Of a stretch of DNA of 64,000 nucleotides, positions 38,024 to 49,866 are shown piece by piece. The position numbers and the translations under genes were made by a program. This DNA comes from Raffaelea ambrosiae. Lineage: Eukaryota > Ascomycota > Sordariomycetes > Ophiostomatales > Ophiostomataceae. Position 1 is the stretch's first letter; each line of letters opens with the position of its first letter. The stretch covers positions 1,562,939 through 1,626,938 of the forward strand of contig PCDI01000001.1 in NCBI GenBank assembly GCA_002778195.1. The letters are read 5' to 3'. A model generated the notes under the pieces. That model worked only from the letters and a program-made list of their open reading frames with translations. It searched no databases and was not told the origin of the DNA.

Positions 38024-39565
38024 CTACACCCTATACGTCACCGTCTTCGTCCGCACCCACTCCTCCAGCCCCCCGTTGAACCGCCCAAAGCCGCTCGCCT
38101 TGACCCCCCCGTGCGGCAGCGCCGTCTCGTCGTGCACCGTCATGCCGTTGATGTGCACGGCGCCGGCCTCGATGCCGCGCGCCAGCCGCAGGCCGCGGCG
38201 CAGGTCCGCGGTGAACACGGCCGCGGTCAGGCCGTACTCGGTGTCGTTGGCCAGCGCCAGCGCCTCGGCCTCGGTGTCGACGACAAACAGCGACACGGCC
38301 GGGCCAAACGTTTCGGTCTGGTAGAGGGCCATGGCGGGCGTCACGTCGGCCACGACGACGGGGGCCATGTAGGCGGAGGACGGGGCGGAGGACGGGGCGG
38401 AGGACGGGGAGGAGGAAGCATCGAGTGGGCCCCCCATCACCAGACGGGCCCCCTGGGCCACGGCGTCGGCGACCAGCCCCCGGGCCTTGTCCGCGGCCTG
38501 GGCCTGGACCAGGAGGAGCGGGGTCGGGCCGCCAAACAGCGCGTCGATGCTCGCGACCAGCTGGGCCTCGAACGCGGCGGCCACGCGCCGCTGCACCAGG
38601 ATGCGCTCCGTGCTCATGCAGATCTGGCCGGCGTTGAGAAAGGCGCCGAGGGCGCACTGCTCGGCGGCCAGCGGCACGTCCGCATCGTCCCAGACGATGG
38701 CCGGCGCCTTGCCGCCGAGCTCCAGCAGGACCGGCTTGCCGTGCGCGCCCGCGAGGCGGCCCACGATGCGGCCCACGGCCGTGGACCCGGTGAAGTTGAT
38801 CTTGCGCACCGCCGGGTGGGCGACCAGGGTCTCGGTGACGGCGGCGGCCTGGCTGGAGTGGGCAAACAGCACGTTGAGGGCGCCGGCCGGCAGGCCCGCC
38901 TCGGCGAGGACGGAGGCGATGGCCCACATGGTGCGGGGCGCGCGCTCGGAGCCCTTGAGGACGACGGTGTTGCCGGCGGCCAGGGGGAAGATGACGGCGC
39001 GCACGCCGAGGATGTAGGGCGCGTTCCAGGGGGCGATGGCGAGGACGACGCCGTAGGGCTCGCGCAGGACGAGGGCGGCGACGGCGGGGTCCTGGGTGGG
39101 CGGGGCGGAGCCGGCGATGTGGGCGTCGGTGGCGGCGCGGGCGGCGGCGTCCCGCAAGAAGTCGGCGGCGGTCGTGAGGTTGAAGGCGGCCCAGTTGTCG
39201 GCGGCGCCGGTCTCGGACTGCATGTAGGCGGCGAGCTCGTCGCGGCGGGCGTCCATGATGGCCGCGGCGCGGAGGAAGAGGTCGCGGCGCGTCTTGGGCG
39301 TGGCCGCGGCCCAGGCCGGGAACGCGGCCCGGGCGGCCTCGACGGCGGCCGCGGCGTCGGCGGCGGTGGCGCCGGCATAGTGGTGGGTGACGGCGCCGGT
39401 GCCCGGGTGGACGACGGGGAACGTCTCGTGGCGGCCGGGGACAAAGACGTCCTGGCCGTCGAGGAAGAAGGGGACAACCACGGGGGGGGGGTCGTCGTTG
39501 CTGCTGCCGTGCGCGCCATTGGCTGGCGGCGGCGGCTGCTTCCCCGCAGCAGGCGTGGTGGCCAT
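38024..39565 (-). CDS. Aldehyde dehydrogenase, salicylaldehyde/vanillin type
   Basis: Intronless 513-residue NAD(P)+-dependent aldehyde dehydrogenase that should oxidise an aldehyde, probably aromatic, to the acid. All landmarks are in order: PWNAP with catalytic Asn181, the cofactor lysine in VVLKGSE (Lys204), the nucleotide-binding INFTGSTAVGR, the general base Glu282 in LELGGK, the nucleophile Cys316 in NAGQICMSTERI, and TETFGP near 417-422. The C-terminal GMTVHDETALPHGGVKASGF block is characteristic of the bacterial and fungal salicylaldehyde/vanillin dehydrogenase subgroup. The length is normal for the family apart from an N-terminal Pro/Ala-rich extension of about 30 residues. A Ser-Ala-Pro insert at about 382-399 is encoded by a 15-bp tandem repeat near 38375-38415. 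No signal peptide is seen, so it is probably cytosolic. Very strong GC3 bias produces a 610-codon antisense ORF, which I treat as a shadow. Substrate choice is inference. Confidence 0.92.
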   Translation of the reverse strand: MATTPAAGKQPPPPANGAHGSSNDDPPPVVVPFFLDGQDVFVPGRHETFPVVHPGTGAVTHHYAGATAADAAAAVEAARAAFPAWAAATPKTRRDLFLRAAAIMDARRDELAAYMQSETGAADNWAAFNLTTAADFLRDAAARAATDAHIAGSAPPTQDPAVAALVLREPYGVVLAIAPWNAPYILGVRAVIFPLAAGNTVVLKGSERAPRTMWAIASVLAEAGLPAGALNVLFAHSSQAAAVTETLVAHPAVRKINFTGSTAVGRIVGRLAGAHGKPVLLELGGKAPAIVWDDADVPLAAEQCALGAFLNAGQICMSTERILVQRRVAAAFEAQLVASIDALFGGPTPLLLVQAQAADKARGLVADAVAQGARLVMGGPLDASSSPSSAPSSAPSSAYMAPVVVADVTPAMALYQTETFGPAVSLFVVDTEAEALALANDTEYGLTAAVFTADLRRGLRLARGIEAGAVHINGMTVHDETALPHGGVKASGFGRFNGGLEEWVRTKTVTYRV

Positions 39566-40587
39566 TGTGTGTGGTGTGCGTGTGGGATTGTGTGCTTGTC
39601 CCCTTGATCAAATCCTCGTAATGTGGAGAAAGGATTCGGCCGCGGTAGCAAAACTAGGGAAAGGGGGGGGGGGGGGGTGTGTCTCGTGGGACGTCTAGAC
39701 GACGGGGGGAAGGAACGTATTCCCCCTTTTTGTATCAGAGAGATTTTCCAGCCGTGGCCCCAAGAGGAGGAGAAATCTCGAAAAAAGGTAAAAATAAAGA
39801 AATACAAAAATAAAAGAGGGAAAAAAACTCTCCAGGCCGACCCGGGTGGGGGAAGCACTCGTTTGTGGTTTTTGCGTGTCCACTTTCTCCTTCTGTGCCG
39901 TGTGGGCACCCGATGCGATTTGCCGGCTGCGCCAGCATTCGTCCGCAGAAGGCTTGTTTCTCCTGGATCCCACTTGGAGGCACCCTTTTTCTGTTTCTCC
40001 TCTCGAGGCACGCCCTCTCCGGGAAAGAGTCGAAACGCTGAAAAGAGGGGAAATGGAAATAGCCAACAGACAGAACGACAGAACGGCAGCAACTGGAGAG
40101 GTCGTACTCGTAGCACTTATACCAAAAGCTGACCAACCAGACCGGAGCTCCGGTCGTTTTGCATCGTTCCCGGGTCTCCCAGATACAGGCGACCACGCAC
40201 GCTCTCCCGGGGCCCCGGCCAGGTCGGGCGCTTCCTTTAGTCTTGGGCCTTTGGGTCTGCAAGCCACACCCACTGATTAGACAATCAATGCAATAATACT
40301 CCACGCGCAATCAGTGAACACAATCTTGTTAATCGCCAAAACGCCATTCCGTGGACGCGGTCGCCCAAACAGAGCACTGTCGTTCCTCTGTTGCCCATAT
40401 ACTGGGAATGAGCCGCCCAAATACCAATACAACCAAAACTCCAACCCGCGTCAAACAGACACGCAGACAAACAGACAAACAGACAAACAAACAAACAAAC
40501 AGAAAAAACAAAAAAAGTATTACAGTCGGAAAAGACTCTCCTCATAGCCTCTCTTCTAGCTCCCCTGCTTCTCCTGCCTCTTTCCCT
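39566..40587. other. Intergenic region upstream of the aldehyde dehydrogenase
   Basis: About 1 kb contains the probable promoter of the aldehyde dehydrogenase and the 3' flank of the BRCT gene. It has a 15-G run at 39663-39677, A-rich stretches and a CAAACAGA/CAAA repeat at about 40455-40502. No gene is supported. Confidence 0.6.
40455..40502. repeat. CAAA/CAGA tetranucleotide repeat
   Basis: Tandem CAGACAAA units pass into pure CAAA units about 90 bp beyond the stop codon of the BRCT gene. It is probably in its 3' untranslated region. Confidence 0.85.
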
Positions 40588-43500
40588 TCAGTTCCACGTC
40601 CGCGACAATGGACTGGCCACCTTGGGCGCAAACTGCAGGCTCTTCCGCCGCGCCGCCATCAGCCGCATCAGCACCCGCTCGTCCTTCTCCCGCGACAGGA
40701 TGCCCTCGCCCAGCTCGTGGTAGTGGTACGTGCTCTTGGGCGGGCACGTCCGCGTCATCAGGCCGGTGTCCCCGGCCTCCGAATCCTCGTACTGCATCGA
40801 CATGAGCGTCGAGTCGTCCATGCTGCCGCCGCCCACCGGCGTCGACGGAGAAATCGAAAGGCCTGCCGCGTACCGCGCAATCGCCTCGGGTGCCGGCGTC
40901 TTGGGCACCGGCGTCAGCATCCCCGACATGTCCCAGTCAGGCTCCCCGTAGGCATCGCCATCTTCCTCGTGGACATTGTCGCTGCTGTCCGTCTTCTTCT
41001 CGTCCTCCGGCGTCCGCACCCACAGAGCACTGTCGCGCCGGTTGGACGGCGTGCTGGGTGCCGGCGCCGGGGCTGTGCGGCACTCGCGGCCATACGACGG
41101 CGACAGCGTCTGCCGGGAGGGCGTCGACACCGCCTTGCCGTTCGGCTTCGACAGAGGCCGCGGCTCCATGCTCTTACGCCGCCGGGCCCCGCCACGCGGC
41201 ACCATCGACGTGTCAATGTAGTAGGGGGCCTCGTCCAGCCACTTGTTCTCGCGTTCGCAGCTAGGACTGTTAGTATGGCCGAGAAAAAAAGAGACACACA
41301 AAAAGAGAGACAAAAAAGAGACAAAAAAAGAGAGACAAAAAAAGAGACTAAAAACTCACTCCAGAACCCAGCTGACACCCACACACTGCACCACGCCGCC
41401 GCTCTCGCGCACCTTCTCCAGCGTCCGCTTGCCGCCGTCCTTGTAGACGACATGCGTGATGCCAATCTTGGACGACGCGCCGTTCGAGCCCGCGGCCGCG
41501 TTCTTGTCGCTGGGCGAGCTGGACGGGCTCCACGACCAGTTCTTCACACAGCGCGCGCCCATCTGCGTCAGCAGCTCAACAAAAATGCCGCTCGCGTCCG
41601 CGCCTTCCGTCGTGTGCACGTCCACAAACACCACCGCTCCGCGCAGCAGTGCCGGGTCCACATCGTGACGCGGCGTGCGGGCCGGTGTCACATTCGTCGA
41701 CCAGCTGCCACTGCCGCTCACAGACTTGGCCGGCGTGACGGGCGTGCCGGGCGTGCCGGGCGCGCTCCGCGTAGGCGATGCCATCTCCACGACCACATCG
41801 GGGATAGAGTCGTCGCGGAGACTCAGCTCCTCCTGGTCCGAGTCGTGGTCCAAAGCCATGTCACCCCCAAAGAGCGAGCCGCCAAAGGACTCCCGGCGCG
41901 ACTCGCGGCGGCTGCTCGACCGCCGGCTCTCGCGGTAGCCCGCCCGGCGACTCTCCCGTCGGCTGTCCTTCTTGCTAGGCGAGTACGATATGACGGTCGC
42001 GTTCCGAGTCAGGCCGCAGGAGCTGTTGGTGGTGGTAGCTGCATCGCTCGTGGTGCGGCTGGTCCCATCGTTGATGCTGGACGCCCCAAAACTGGCCCGT
42101 CTCGAGACCATAGGGAGACGCGACACGCTCAGGCTGCGACGACGCACAGGCGACCGAGGCGTCGACTCGTCTGCGGGCTTCAAGGGCACCTTCGACACGG
42201 TGTGGAACGTGCGCGTCGTGACGCGCTGCGGTGTAACGGGGGGCACGCCGGGCGACGACGATGTATGCGGTGGTGCCAGCAGGGCCGGGTCGATCGGGAT
42301 GGCATTCTCGTCGCCGTACTCCTGGCTGGACTCCGAAAGCGCATCGTCCTGGCTGGGTGCCAGGTTCAGCATGTCGTCGACGTGCTCGGGCTCCATCAGC
42401 GACATCTCGTTGGCCTCTTGGGCAAGGTCCAGGTCCTCTTCTGTAATGGGGATCTCCTCAAACACCGGCATCTGCACCTCGCCGTGCGCGAGCATCTCCG
42501 AGTCGAACACGTCAAAAACGCCCTCGGCCGCAGGCTGCTCCCCCAGCGGCTGGGCCTCGACGTCCGCCTCGCGGGGAGCCCGCTTGGCCGGAGACTCGGG
42601 GGTAGAGCGGCCCGACATGGCCTCGTCAAAGAAGGCTGTCGCCACAGGACTGGGCTCGGCCTCCTCGACTGGTGCTTGCTCTGGCTGAGACTCCATCGGG
42701 TGTTGCTTGGGGAGTCTGTCCGTCTTGGCCGGGCTGCTCGCCTTCCAGCCGTTCAGCTTGTCGGCAAGAGGCGTGAAGCCAAACTTGCCCATTCTCAGGC
42801 GCTTGGCCGTGCTTCCCTGGCCGCCCAGGCTCAGGCGCGACCTTCTGCTGCCCGGTGTCTTGACCTTGGCACCGTCCGGGCAGGGCGAGACAGGAACCGT
42901 GCCAAACGGAGACAGCGTGTCGTCGTCTCCGGAAGAGGAGAAGCGCGTCGTCGTGTCGTCGTCCGAGTCCGAGTCGATGTCGCAGGAGACCAAGTCCTTG
43001 GCACGAAGGCCAAAGATCCCCGTAGGCGCAGGCATCTGCTGCTGCTTCGGAGGAGACACGGGCGGCGCGGCAATGTCTCTCTGCAGACCCTCGCAGACCG
43101 ACTGGTGGTGGTGGTGGTGGTCCAGGTCCATTGGCTCGCCAGCCGGCACAACGGCCTCATAGACAGTCACTGCAGCCGCCTCCTGCTCGAACACGGCATC
43201 TTCCTGAACGATGCTGTCGCCATCCTCGTCGACAGTCGCCGGGATACGCTCATCGTCCACTTCCGCGGGGTGGGCGTTCCGGGGCAGAACATCAGACATG
43301 CGGCCCGGGAAGCGCTTGCGGCTCGGCGAATCGGCCCCAGCCAGCCCCTCCGCTGCGTCGGCGGCCATCTCCTCCAGCATCTTCTCGAGCGTGGTCGTGA
43401 CCTCACCCTTGGTGTCGTCTTGCTCGCCGCCGTCGTCATACGCATCGGCGCCGAGTTCGTCGTCTTCTTCGTGCGCATCCTCGGCAATAGGCTCCGGCCC

Positions 43501-45129
43501 AGGAGCAGCAAGAAGTGTCGACTTGGGTTGCGGCGACATGGCCTCTTGGAGCTGAGCTTCTTTGGTCTCCTCCTCGGTGGGCTCGGCCTTCCCGGCGGTG
43601 GACAGCGTGAAGTCTGGTCGGCCGAGGAGGATGGCTGCCTTGGCTGGCGAGGCAGGTCGCTTGGCCGGCGTCTGAAGCAGAGACACCTTGAAGGGGGAGC
43701 GGGTGGTGTCGTCGAGGCCGTTGCCCAAGGCGCTGCTTCGGCTGGGGGCGGGAAACCGCTTGGCCGGGGAGAACAGGAGAGACGGTTTGCTGGACACTGC
43801 CGTATTGGATGTGGAAGCAGCGGCGGCATCGACGGCTACGACACCGTCCAGCCTCTTTGCCGGCGAGGTCTTCAGCGACTCCTTGAAGGGCGAGGGAGGC
43901 GGGCGGCGGGCAGGGCTGGCCAACATGCCGGTAGACATATCCGGGGCCGGCAGTGCTGCACAAGACGCATCGGCCGACGTGGTGGCCGACATGGTGGCCG
44001 ACGTGCTCTTCTTCGCCAGGCCCTGGGCACTCACGGCGCTCATGGCAGGCTTCGTCGGGCTCCGCATGAACGGCTTGATGCTGTCCATAGAGCCCAGCTC
44101 GTCCTCCGACTCGACGTCGGCGTCGCGGGCCATGCGCACCTGCGTGACCTTCTTAGGGCTGAGCGGCGTCGGCAGCTTGTCGGACGCGGCCTGGTCGGCA
44201 GTCTTTGTGCCGGCAGCCGCAGCGGCAGCAGCCGATGTTGTCTTGCGCGAGGCAGAAGCTGTGCGTGTGCCCCGGCCAGCTGTGCCGGTGGTGGAAGTCT
44301 TGGTGGCGGCCGCAGTTGCCCGCCGGGCCGGTTTGGCGCGCAGGCCGGCCGCCGTCGTAGCTGTCCTGGAAGCTGCTGCTGTGGTTGTGGCGGCTGCCGC
44401 CGTCTTGCCCTTGGCCGTCGTGGTGCTCCGGGGAACGATATTCTCCTTCTCTGGCTCCTCAAAGGTCACCCTCTTCTTGGTGGCCGGCTTGGAGGCGGCC
44501 GTGGATGCGGAAACGGTTGCCGCTGCGGTGCGGACAGAGATTGTGGGCGCTGATGACGAGGCAGCCGATGAGGTGGCCCGGGTGCGGGTGGTCTTCTTCT
44601 TGGCCGGAGCGTCCTCGGCGTCCTCTGCGGCGGCAGCTTCGTCGGCTTCCGCTGCAGCAGTCTTCCTTGCCCGCGTCGCCCGTGTGGAGGCCGTGGCTCT
44701 CGACTGTGTTTCTGTCGCGGCCGTGGCGGCCTTCTTGGCCGGCCGACCACGGGGACGGGCCGGCGCTTCGGCTGGCTCGTCTCCTGCTGCTTTGGCCGTA
44801 GCGGCGACCTTTCGGGGCCTGCCACGGGCAGCCGGCCGTGTTGTGGTGGCAGGCTTGACCATGGCGGGCGATGGCCGGTCGAGACCGAGCTCGTCATCGG
44901 TGTCGTTGTCGTCAATGTCCTCGGAACGAAGCTTCCGCTTGGCGGCTGCTGAGGCGGTGGTGGCTGTGGCAGTGGAAGATGAAGCGGCACGAGCAGCGCG
45001 TGCCTTGGATGCGGCCGTGGATGCTTTGGCCCGCGAGGCAGCTGTGGTGGCACCAGCAGCAGCTTCACTGCTTGCCTTGGCAGCCGCTCTGGCGCGCGTC
45101 ATCCTCTTGGGAGGTGATTGTGGCTCCAT
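40588..45129 (-). CDS. AT-hook and BRCT domain nuclear protein
   Basis: Predicted chromatin or DNA-damage protein of 1480 residues in two exons, 45129-41360 and 41260-40588. The 99-bp intron (GTGAGT...CTAAC...CTAG) joins to restore WVLDCERENKW, the closing helix of a BRCT domain at about residues 1158-1265. The N-terminus is Ala/Lys/Arg-rich and holds AT-hook-like RGRPRK (102-107) and RPRGRPAKK (125-133), suggesting binding to AT-rich minor grooves. The long middle is Ser/Pro/acidic and looks disordered. It holds several S/T-P-A-K-R or S-P-F-K motifs (about 420, 455, 475-490, 800 and 850), typical of cyclin-dependent kinase sites. A basic R-R-E-S-R repeat lies near 1065-1085. The 220 residues after the BRCT are also low-complexity. 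It resembles fungal single-BRCT proteins of unknown function. Homology to a named checkpoint factor cannot be claimed without a search. The ATG is the first in the frame. Confidence 0.85.
41281..41349. repeat. Intronic AGAGACAAAAA minisatellite
   Basis: Irregular GAGAGACAAAAAA units fill most of the single intron of the BRCT gene. The unit is nearly the same as the one in the second intron of the Leu3/PrtT-like gene 20 kb away. In the pre-mRNA it is a TTTTGTCTCT pyrimidine array. Confidence 0.9.
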
Positions 45130-46542
45130 GGTGAAGGGAGGAGGAAGAGGGTGTGTGTGGTGGTTGTCGGATGAGGTAGGGGGTTAGCACGGAATGACTG
45201 TGGACGGGATTGTGTTTAGGAAAGGGCGTCCATCCAGAGGCGGACGCTGGAATGATGAAAAAGAAAGCGATGCAGATGCAGATGAAAGAGCAAAGAAAAA
45301 AATAAAAAAAGCAAAGAAAGGCCGACAGGCAAGTGGTTGTAGAGATGTTGGCGTTTGTTGCTGTCAGGGGTATGTTGTTAGTAGGATGGCTCTTGTCGTT
45401 GGTTGTCGATGTCTGTTGTTGTTGTTGTTGTTGTCGTTGTTGTTGTGATTGCGTTCGACGTCGATGTCGATGTCTTGTTGTTGTCGATGTCGATGGGCGT
45501 CAATTGACGGCGGGCGTGATGGATGGTTGTTTACGCGAGGCAGGGATCATAGACAGGGGAAAAAACAAGAAAACACGCCAACGAACCAAGGATGCGGCCG
45601 CCTTGCTGCAGGCCAGGAAAGTGCGACCTGCGAAAGCTGTGCCAATGCGGCAAGTGGAGATGTACACGGACCAGCATAGGGTAAACATTGTTGCCGAGCA
45701 ACGGATTATTATGTAAGTGTTGTTTACATAAGCATCCTGTAGCGGAGTCCACTGAAGACACCAATCAGGGTAGGCACTATTGTGGCAATTGGGCTCTGGT
45801 GAGTGCTGAATTGCCCACGAGCTACGAGGTCACTAAGCTGTCCAGTCCAAAAACTGCAGAGGATCTTACTCTGTATGTGCTAGCCCAGAATCTTGCATCG
45901 GGATCTAGATGCAAAAGATCTAATAGTAGAATGCAGATGCAAACAGAAGCTGCACTTTCTGCATCGCTGCGCGGAGGACGTCTCCATGCCAGGGTCCATC
46001 GTGTCCGTGGTCCCCATTGCCGTGTAAGTGGAAACCTGGTTCTGCAAATATGGTTATGCGGCCCAGAGCCTCTGTGGGTTATGGTTAGTCACCTTGGGTG
46101 GCTTTTGCCCGTTATGGTTACCAGGTTATGGTTATGGCTGACCAGGGTCGCCGGGGCTGCCCAGGGCTCAAGGGCCGCAATAGCAGGCCCACTGGCAAAA
46201 GATGCGCGTACTCTGTGCATTAAGTACGGGTTATAGGTCGTGCAGGGAACACTGCGAGTGGACTCTCGGTGCGTACAGGTGAGGTTGTATTCCTGGCCGC
46301 ACAGATATTTTGTCCGTGTGTGTGTGTGTGTGTGTGTTGTGAAACACAGACGTCATCGCACCACAGCCATCCATCCCATCTTTTGGATGGTTTCTTTTTT
46401 TTTTTTGCGTCTTTTCTTTTTGCACCTTGGTCCGATCTTGGAGGAACGACGTGGACGTGGGAGGCGGTCGCTTATCTCGATCCAGGCAGGACATATGGAA
46501 AAAGGGAAGTGAAAGATAGCATAGACCAGGAGCGAAAAGAGC

Positions 46543-46588
46543 CAAAATCAAAATCAAAATCAAAATCAAAATCGAAATCAGAATCAAA
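46543..46588. repeat. Hexamer microsatellite (AAAATC)n
   Basis: About seven units of CAAAAT/AAAATC with late variants (GAAATC, AGAATC). It reads as Lys-Ser repeats in one frame but without gene context. Confidence 0.9.
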
Positions 46589-47298
46589 CCCAAAACCCGC
46601 AAACCCCGCCAAGATACTCGTAGGCCTGCCGAAAAGGCAAGGCAATACGCGCGTTCCATGGCACTTCCATGGCCCAAGAGTGGGTGTTCATTTGTTCGAT
46701 GCCCGACCCCATGTTCAGCTGGGCAGCGGCACCGGGTGATGCGTCCGAGACCGAGTTCTCTCGATAGTACGAGGCAAGACGGGGTGGATCGCGTGCTATG
46801 TATGTCTGGATCGGTCGACAAGTCGAGGTGGAAGCGCGAGAGCGAGGTTTGGCTTCCATCCTGGAGAAGGAGAGACCAGGGGAAGAATCCAATCAGCCGC
46901 CGAGAGAGTCCAGTCCAGTCCGGAGTTTGCGATTAGTTTGAGGGGACGCGTCATGGCGGAGGCCATGGCTTTGCTGGTGCTTGGTGCTAGTCGTTTTCTC
47001 ATTTGAAGTCGATTCGGGTTTAGTTTTTTTTTTTTTGGCTCTGCAAAGGACTACAGCTAGCAGCCTCCAAGGGGGCCTTTCGGTGTTGTTGTCTCGTCCG
47101 TCTGGAGAATGAGCGCGGCATGTTCCAGCTGGGCATGCCAGGTGGACGGCGCACGGCACGAGCAAGGCCGCGTCTGTCGACCGTTTTGGGTCAACTGTCT
47201 CGGACAATTCTGACAGCATGCGCGTGGGCCTGCTCTGCTGGTCGCAGTCCTGTCAGATACGGTGTGCCCATACACACAACACACAGGCCAAGCCAAGG

Positions 47299-47391
47299 CA
47301 TACAACGACCGCGATACGCTGACGGCAGGCATACAACGACCGCGATACGCTGACGGCAGGCATACAATGACCGCGATACGCTGACGGCCAA
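47299..47391. repeat. 31-bp minisatellite, three copies
   Basis: Three direct copies start at 47299, 47330 and 47361. Each contains CGACCGCGATACGCTGACGG, and the third has a C-to-T change (CAATGACC). The copies abut with no spacer, which rules out a CRISPR-type array. Confidence 0.95.
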
Positions 47392-49853
47392 GGCATAGTG
47401 ATTCTATCCCCCTTTTTTTTCGCAACCACAAGCATGCCAAGGGCGTGGATCGCCCAATGCAGACGGCTTGTGCGCAGGGCGGTGTCGACTTGGCGTAAGC
47501 CAAAGCAACGCAAAAGACAGGCCCGTATGGGTGAGAGGTACAGCCATGGGGAGGTGCTTGTCGTCGGTTTCGGCTTCCCCCTGGCTCTTCTTTCGATACC
47601 CGTTTCGGGTGGCTCCAGGTCCCGTCGGCTTCTGCGCACAAGAGTCCGTCACAGCTTCTTCCGCTGTCCGTTGTCCGTCGTCCGCGGATCCTGCCTGTTT
47701 GTACTATGTAGGCACCCACGACTCTGTGTTCGCACGTGAGACCCCGAAAACCCACTAAAACAAACCCCCCAACTGCAGGGTAGGACCTTGTCTTACAAAG
47801 GCCATTGGCATCTCCGCCGAAACTTTCAGATACCAACCTGCCGGAACGCCCGCCTTTTTCTGTCCTTTCTCTCGGTCTCTGACACGTTGACACATGCTCC
47901 CTGTCTTGGAAGTCTTGACGATGCAGAAATGTCTGCTTTGGCCTTGCCGCGACGGCCAATTCCTATCCCCTCGCCATTCCCCCCCCCCCCGATCGACCCT
48001 GAATTCAGTCGACTAATGTATTCACTACCCTGTACTCGTACGCCTCATCCCAGCCACTAATGAGCCCACTTAGCTTCCGGCCATTCCGTTCCGTTCGCCT
48101 CCAGCTCTGCCCCCCCCCCTGCCGCGCATCCCCCAAAAGATACTTTGTCGTTGCCTTGCTTGCTCGGGCAATCACACCAAAATCATCTGAGCAAGCCACA
48201 CACACACACACACATACCCCAGCCCGGCCCCTGCGTGAGAGAACTGCACTACGCTGGATTACGACGTGCGAATCATACCCTGATGATTTCTTTCTCTCCC
48301 TCTTTGTTCTTACCGTTCCCGGGCGGCATGAGACAAACGTTCTTGGCTTGCCGCCGTGCTCCCACAGGCTATTTTCTTTGCTGTGTACGTCTTTCGTCAG
48401 ACAGGCAGAACAAATAAAGAACAGCCACCCCAGTCAAACAGAGGCGAGTCGCGTCAAAGGAGACTTGGGCCAAAACAAAACAAGAATAAAATCAGATAAA
48501 ATAAACGGTGCTCGGCGCCCCGAAAAAAAAAAAAAGACACTTCCTCGTGGTTGGCCTTTGCCATACGGGTATAGCCAGCGACTGCATTCCCCCGGGGCCG
48601 CGAAGAGAACCACTGACTACACAGTAGACGCTTTCTCAGAGCAATACGTACACACGCATACAACCCGACTCTTCTTTGTCGACGTACGCCCGCCCACGGA
48701 GCTCGAAACAAGCCCGTCTCTCCGCCTAACCCGCTGTCGCCGTCTTCCGTCTTTTTTTTCCCTCCCTCTTTTTTTTGTGTGTTCTCCCATCCCTTTCTTT
48801 TCCCTTTCCCTTCCTATCCGTTTTTTGTCCATCTTTCCCTTTCCCGATATCTCTTTTTTCTTTTGTCCATTTCTTTTCCCCCAAGAAACCGGGGAGGCAT
48901 ACGCGTCTACTCGTACTTTTTTTTTCCTGTAAAACGAAGCTGTTCTACAAAGTAGTTGGTTTTTTTTGCGCTTAGCATCTCGTCTGGCTTTGTTTATTTT
49001 ACTTTGATTGATCTTCACTTTCTCTTTTTCTCTTCACTCTTGTTTTTTCTAATTGTATACACGGGTATTGTCTTCTTCGGCTCTTCTTTTCTTCCTCTCC
49101 ATATTAGACACTACCCAAGCAAGCCTCCTTGTCTCTTTCTCTCTCCCCCCCCCTAGACCCCATTGTGTGGACTCCCTAGTCACTCTCTCTCTCACGCAAC
49201 TCATCAACGGGTCTTGAAGTGGATACAACACCCCCCCCTCCACGCCTCGTCCGGTCAGAGTTGTAGACATCCACACACCCTTCTCTCCGGGACATATATG
49301 TCTACACATTATCGTCTTACTCGTACACACACTCACATGTACATTATATGAGTAACCAGTGCCCACACACAACCTGCCCATCCGACACCCGACCTTGCCG
49401 TTTTGTCGCCCGTCTCTCTCTCGTCTACTGTCGATCTCATGTATCGTGATACCCGCCTATTCTTCCTCCTCTCTTTTTTCTCATTTTCGATAATTCATTA
49501 ACGACCGGGCGACGAACATCCACCTTAACAAACACCTCACTCCTGCTACCTTTTTGCGGTCTCGGCATTTTTTGCTCGTTTGATCACATTTTTGTTTATT
49601 TTGTATTTTTGGAGATATCCGTTTCGGGTTGCTACATCGTTTTATTTTATTTTATTTTATTGTGCAACCCTCGTGGCGCAGACACAGACACACGCCCCCC
49701 CCCGGTCAGGCTCACCCGAGAGGCGAAGCTTCAGGATTGCCTCACGTGTCCCTCTCTCTCTCTCTCTCTCTCTCATCTCTCACTCACTACTACCTGACTG
49801 ACCTCACTTCCTTTGTCTCACCTTCTCACTGACGGCCCTCTATTTTTCTTTTA

Positions 49854-49866
49854 ATTATATAATAAC
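49854..49866 (+). promoter_or_regulatory. Possible TATA element of the phospholipase gene
   Basis: AATTATATAATAA is the only clear A/T-rich TATA-like block in the pyrimidine-rich DNA upstream of the phospholipase start, about 150 bp before the ATG. That spacing would leave a leader of roughly 100 nt. Its role is inferred from position only. Confidence 0.3.

Noticed and set aside
37775..39607. 610-codon plus-strand ORF opposite the aldehyde dehydrogenase
   Set aside because: Gly/Arg/Val-rich shadow frame. The minus strand carries all catalytic motifs of the dehydrogenase.
40351..45187. Long plus-strand ORFs (1400 and 499 codons) opposite the BRCT gene
   Set aside because: Composition is Arg/Ala/Gly-rich shadow, while the minus frames join across a clean intron to complete a BRCT domain.
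47299..47391. CRISPR-like direct repeats
   Set aside because: The units abut without spacers and the genome is eukaryotic; it is a minisatellite.
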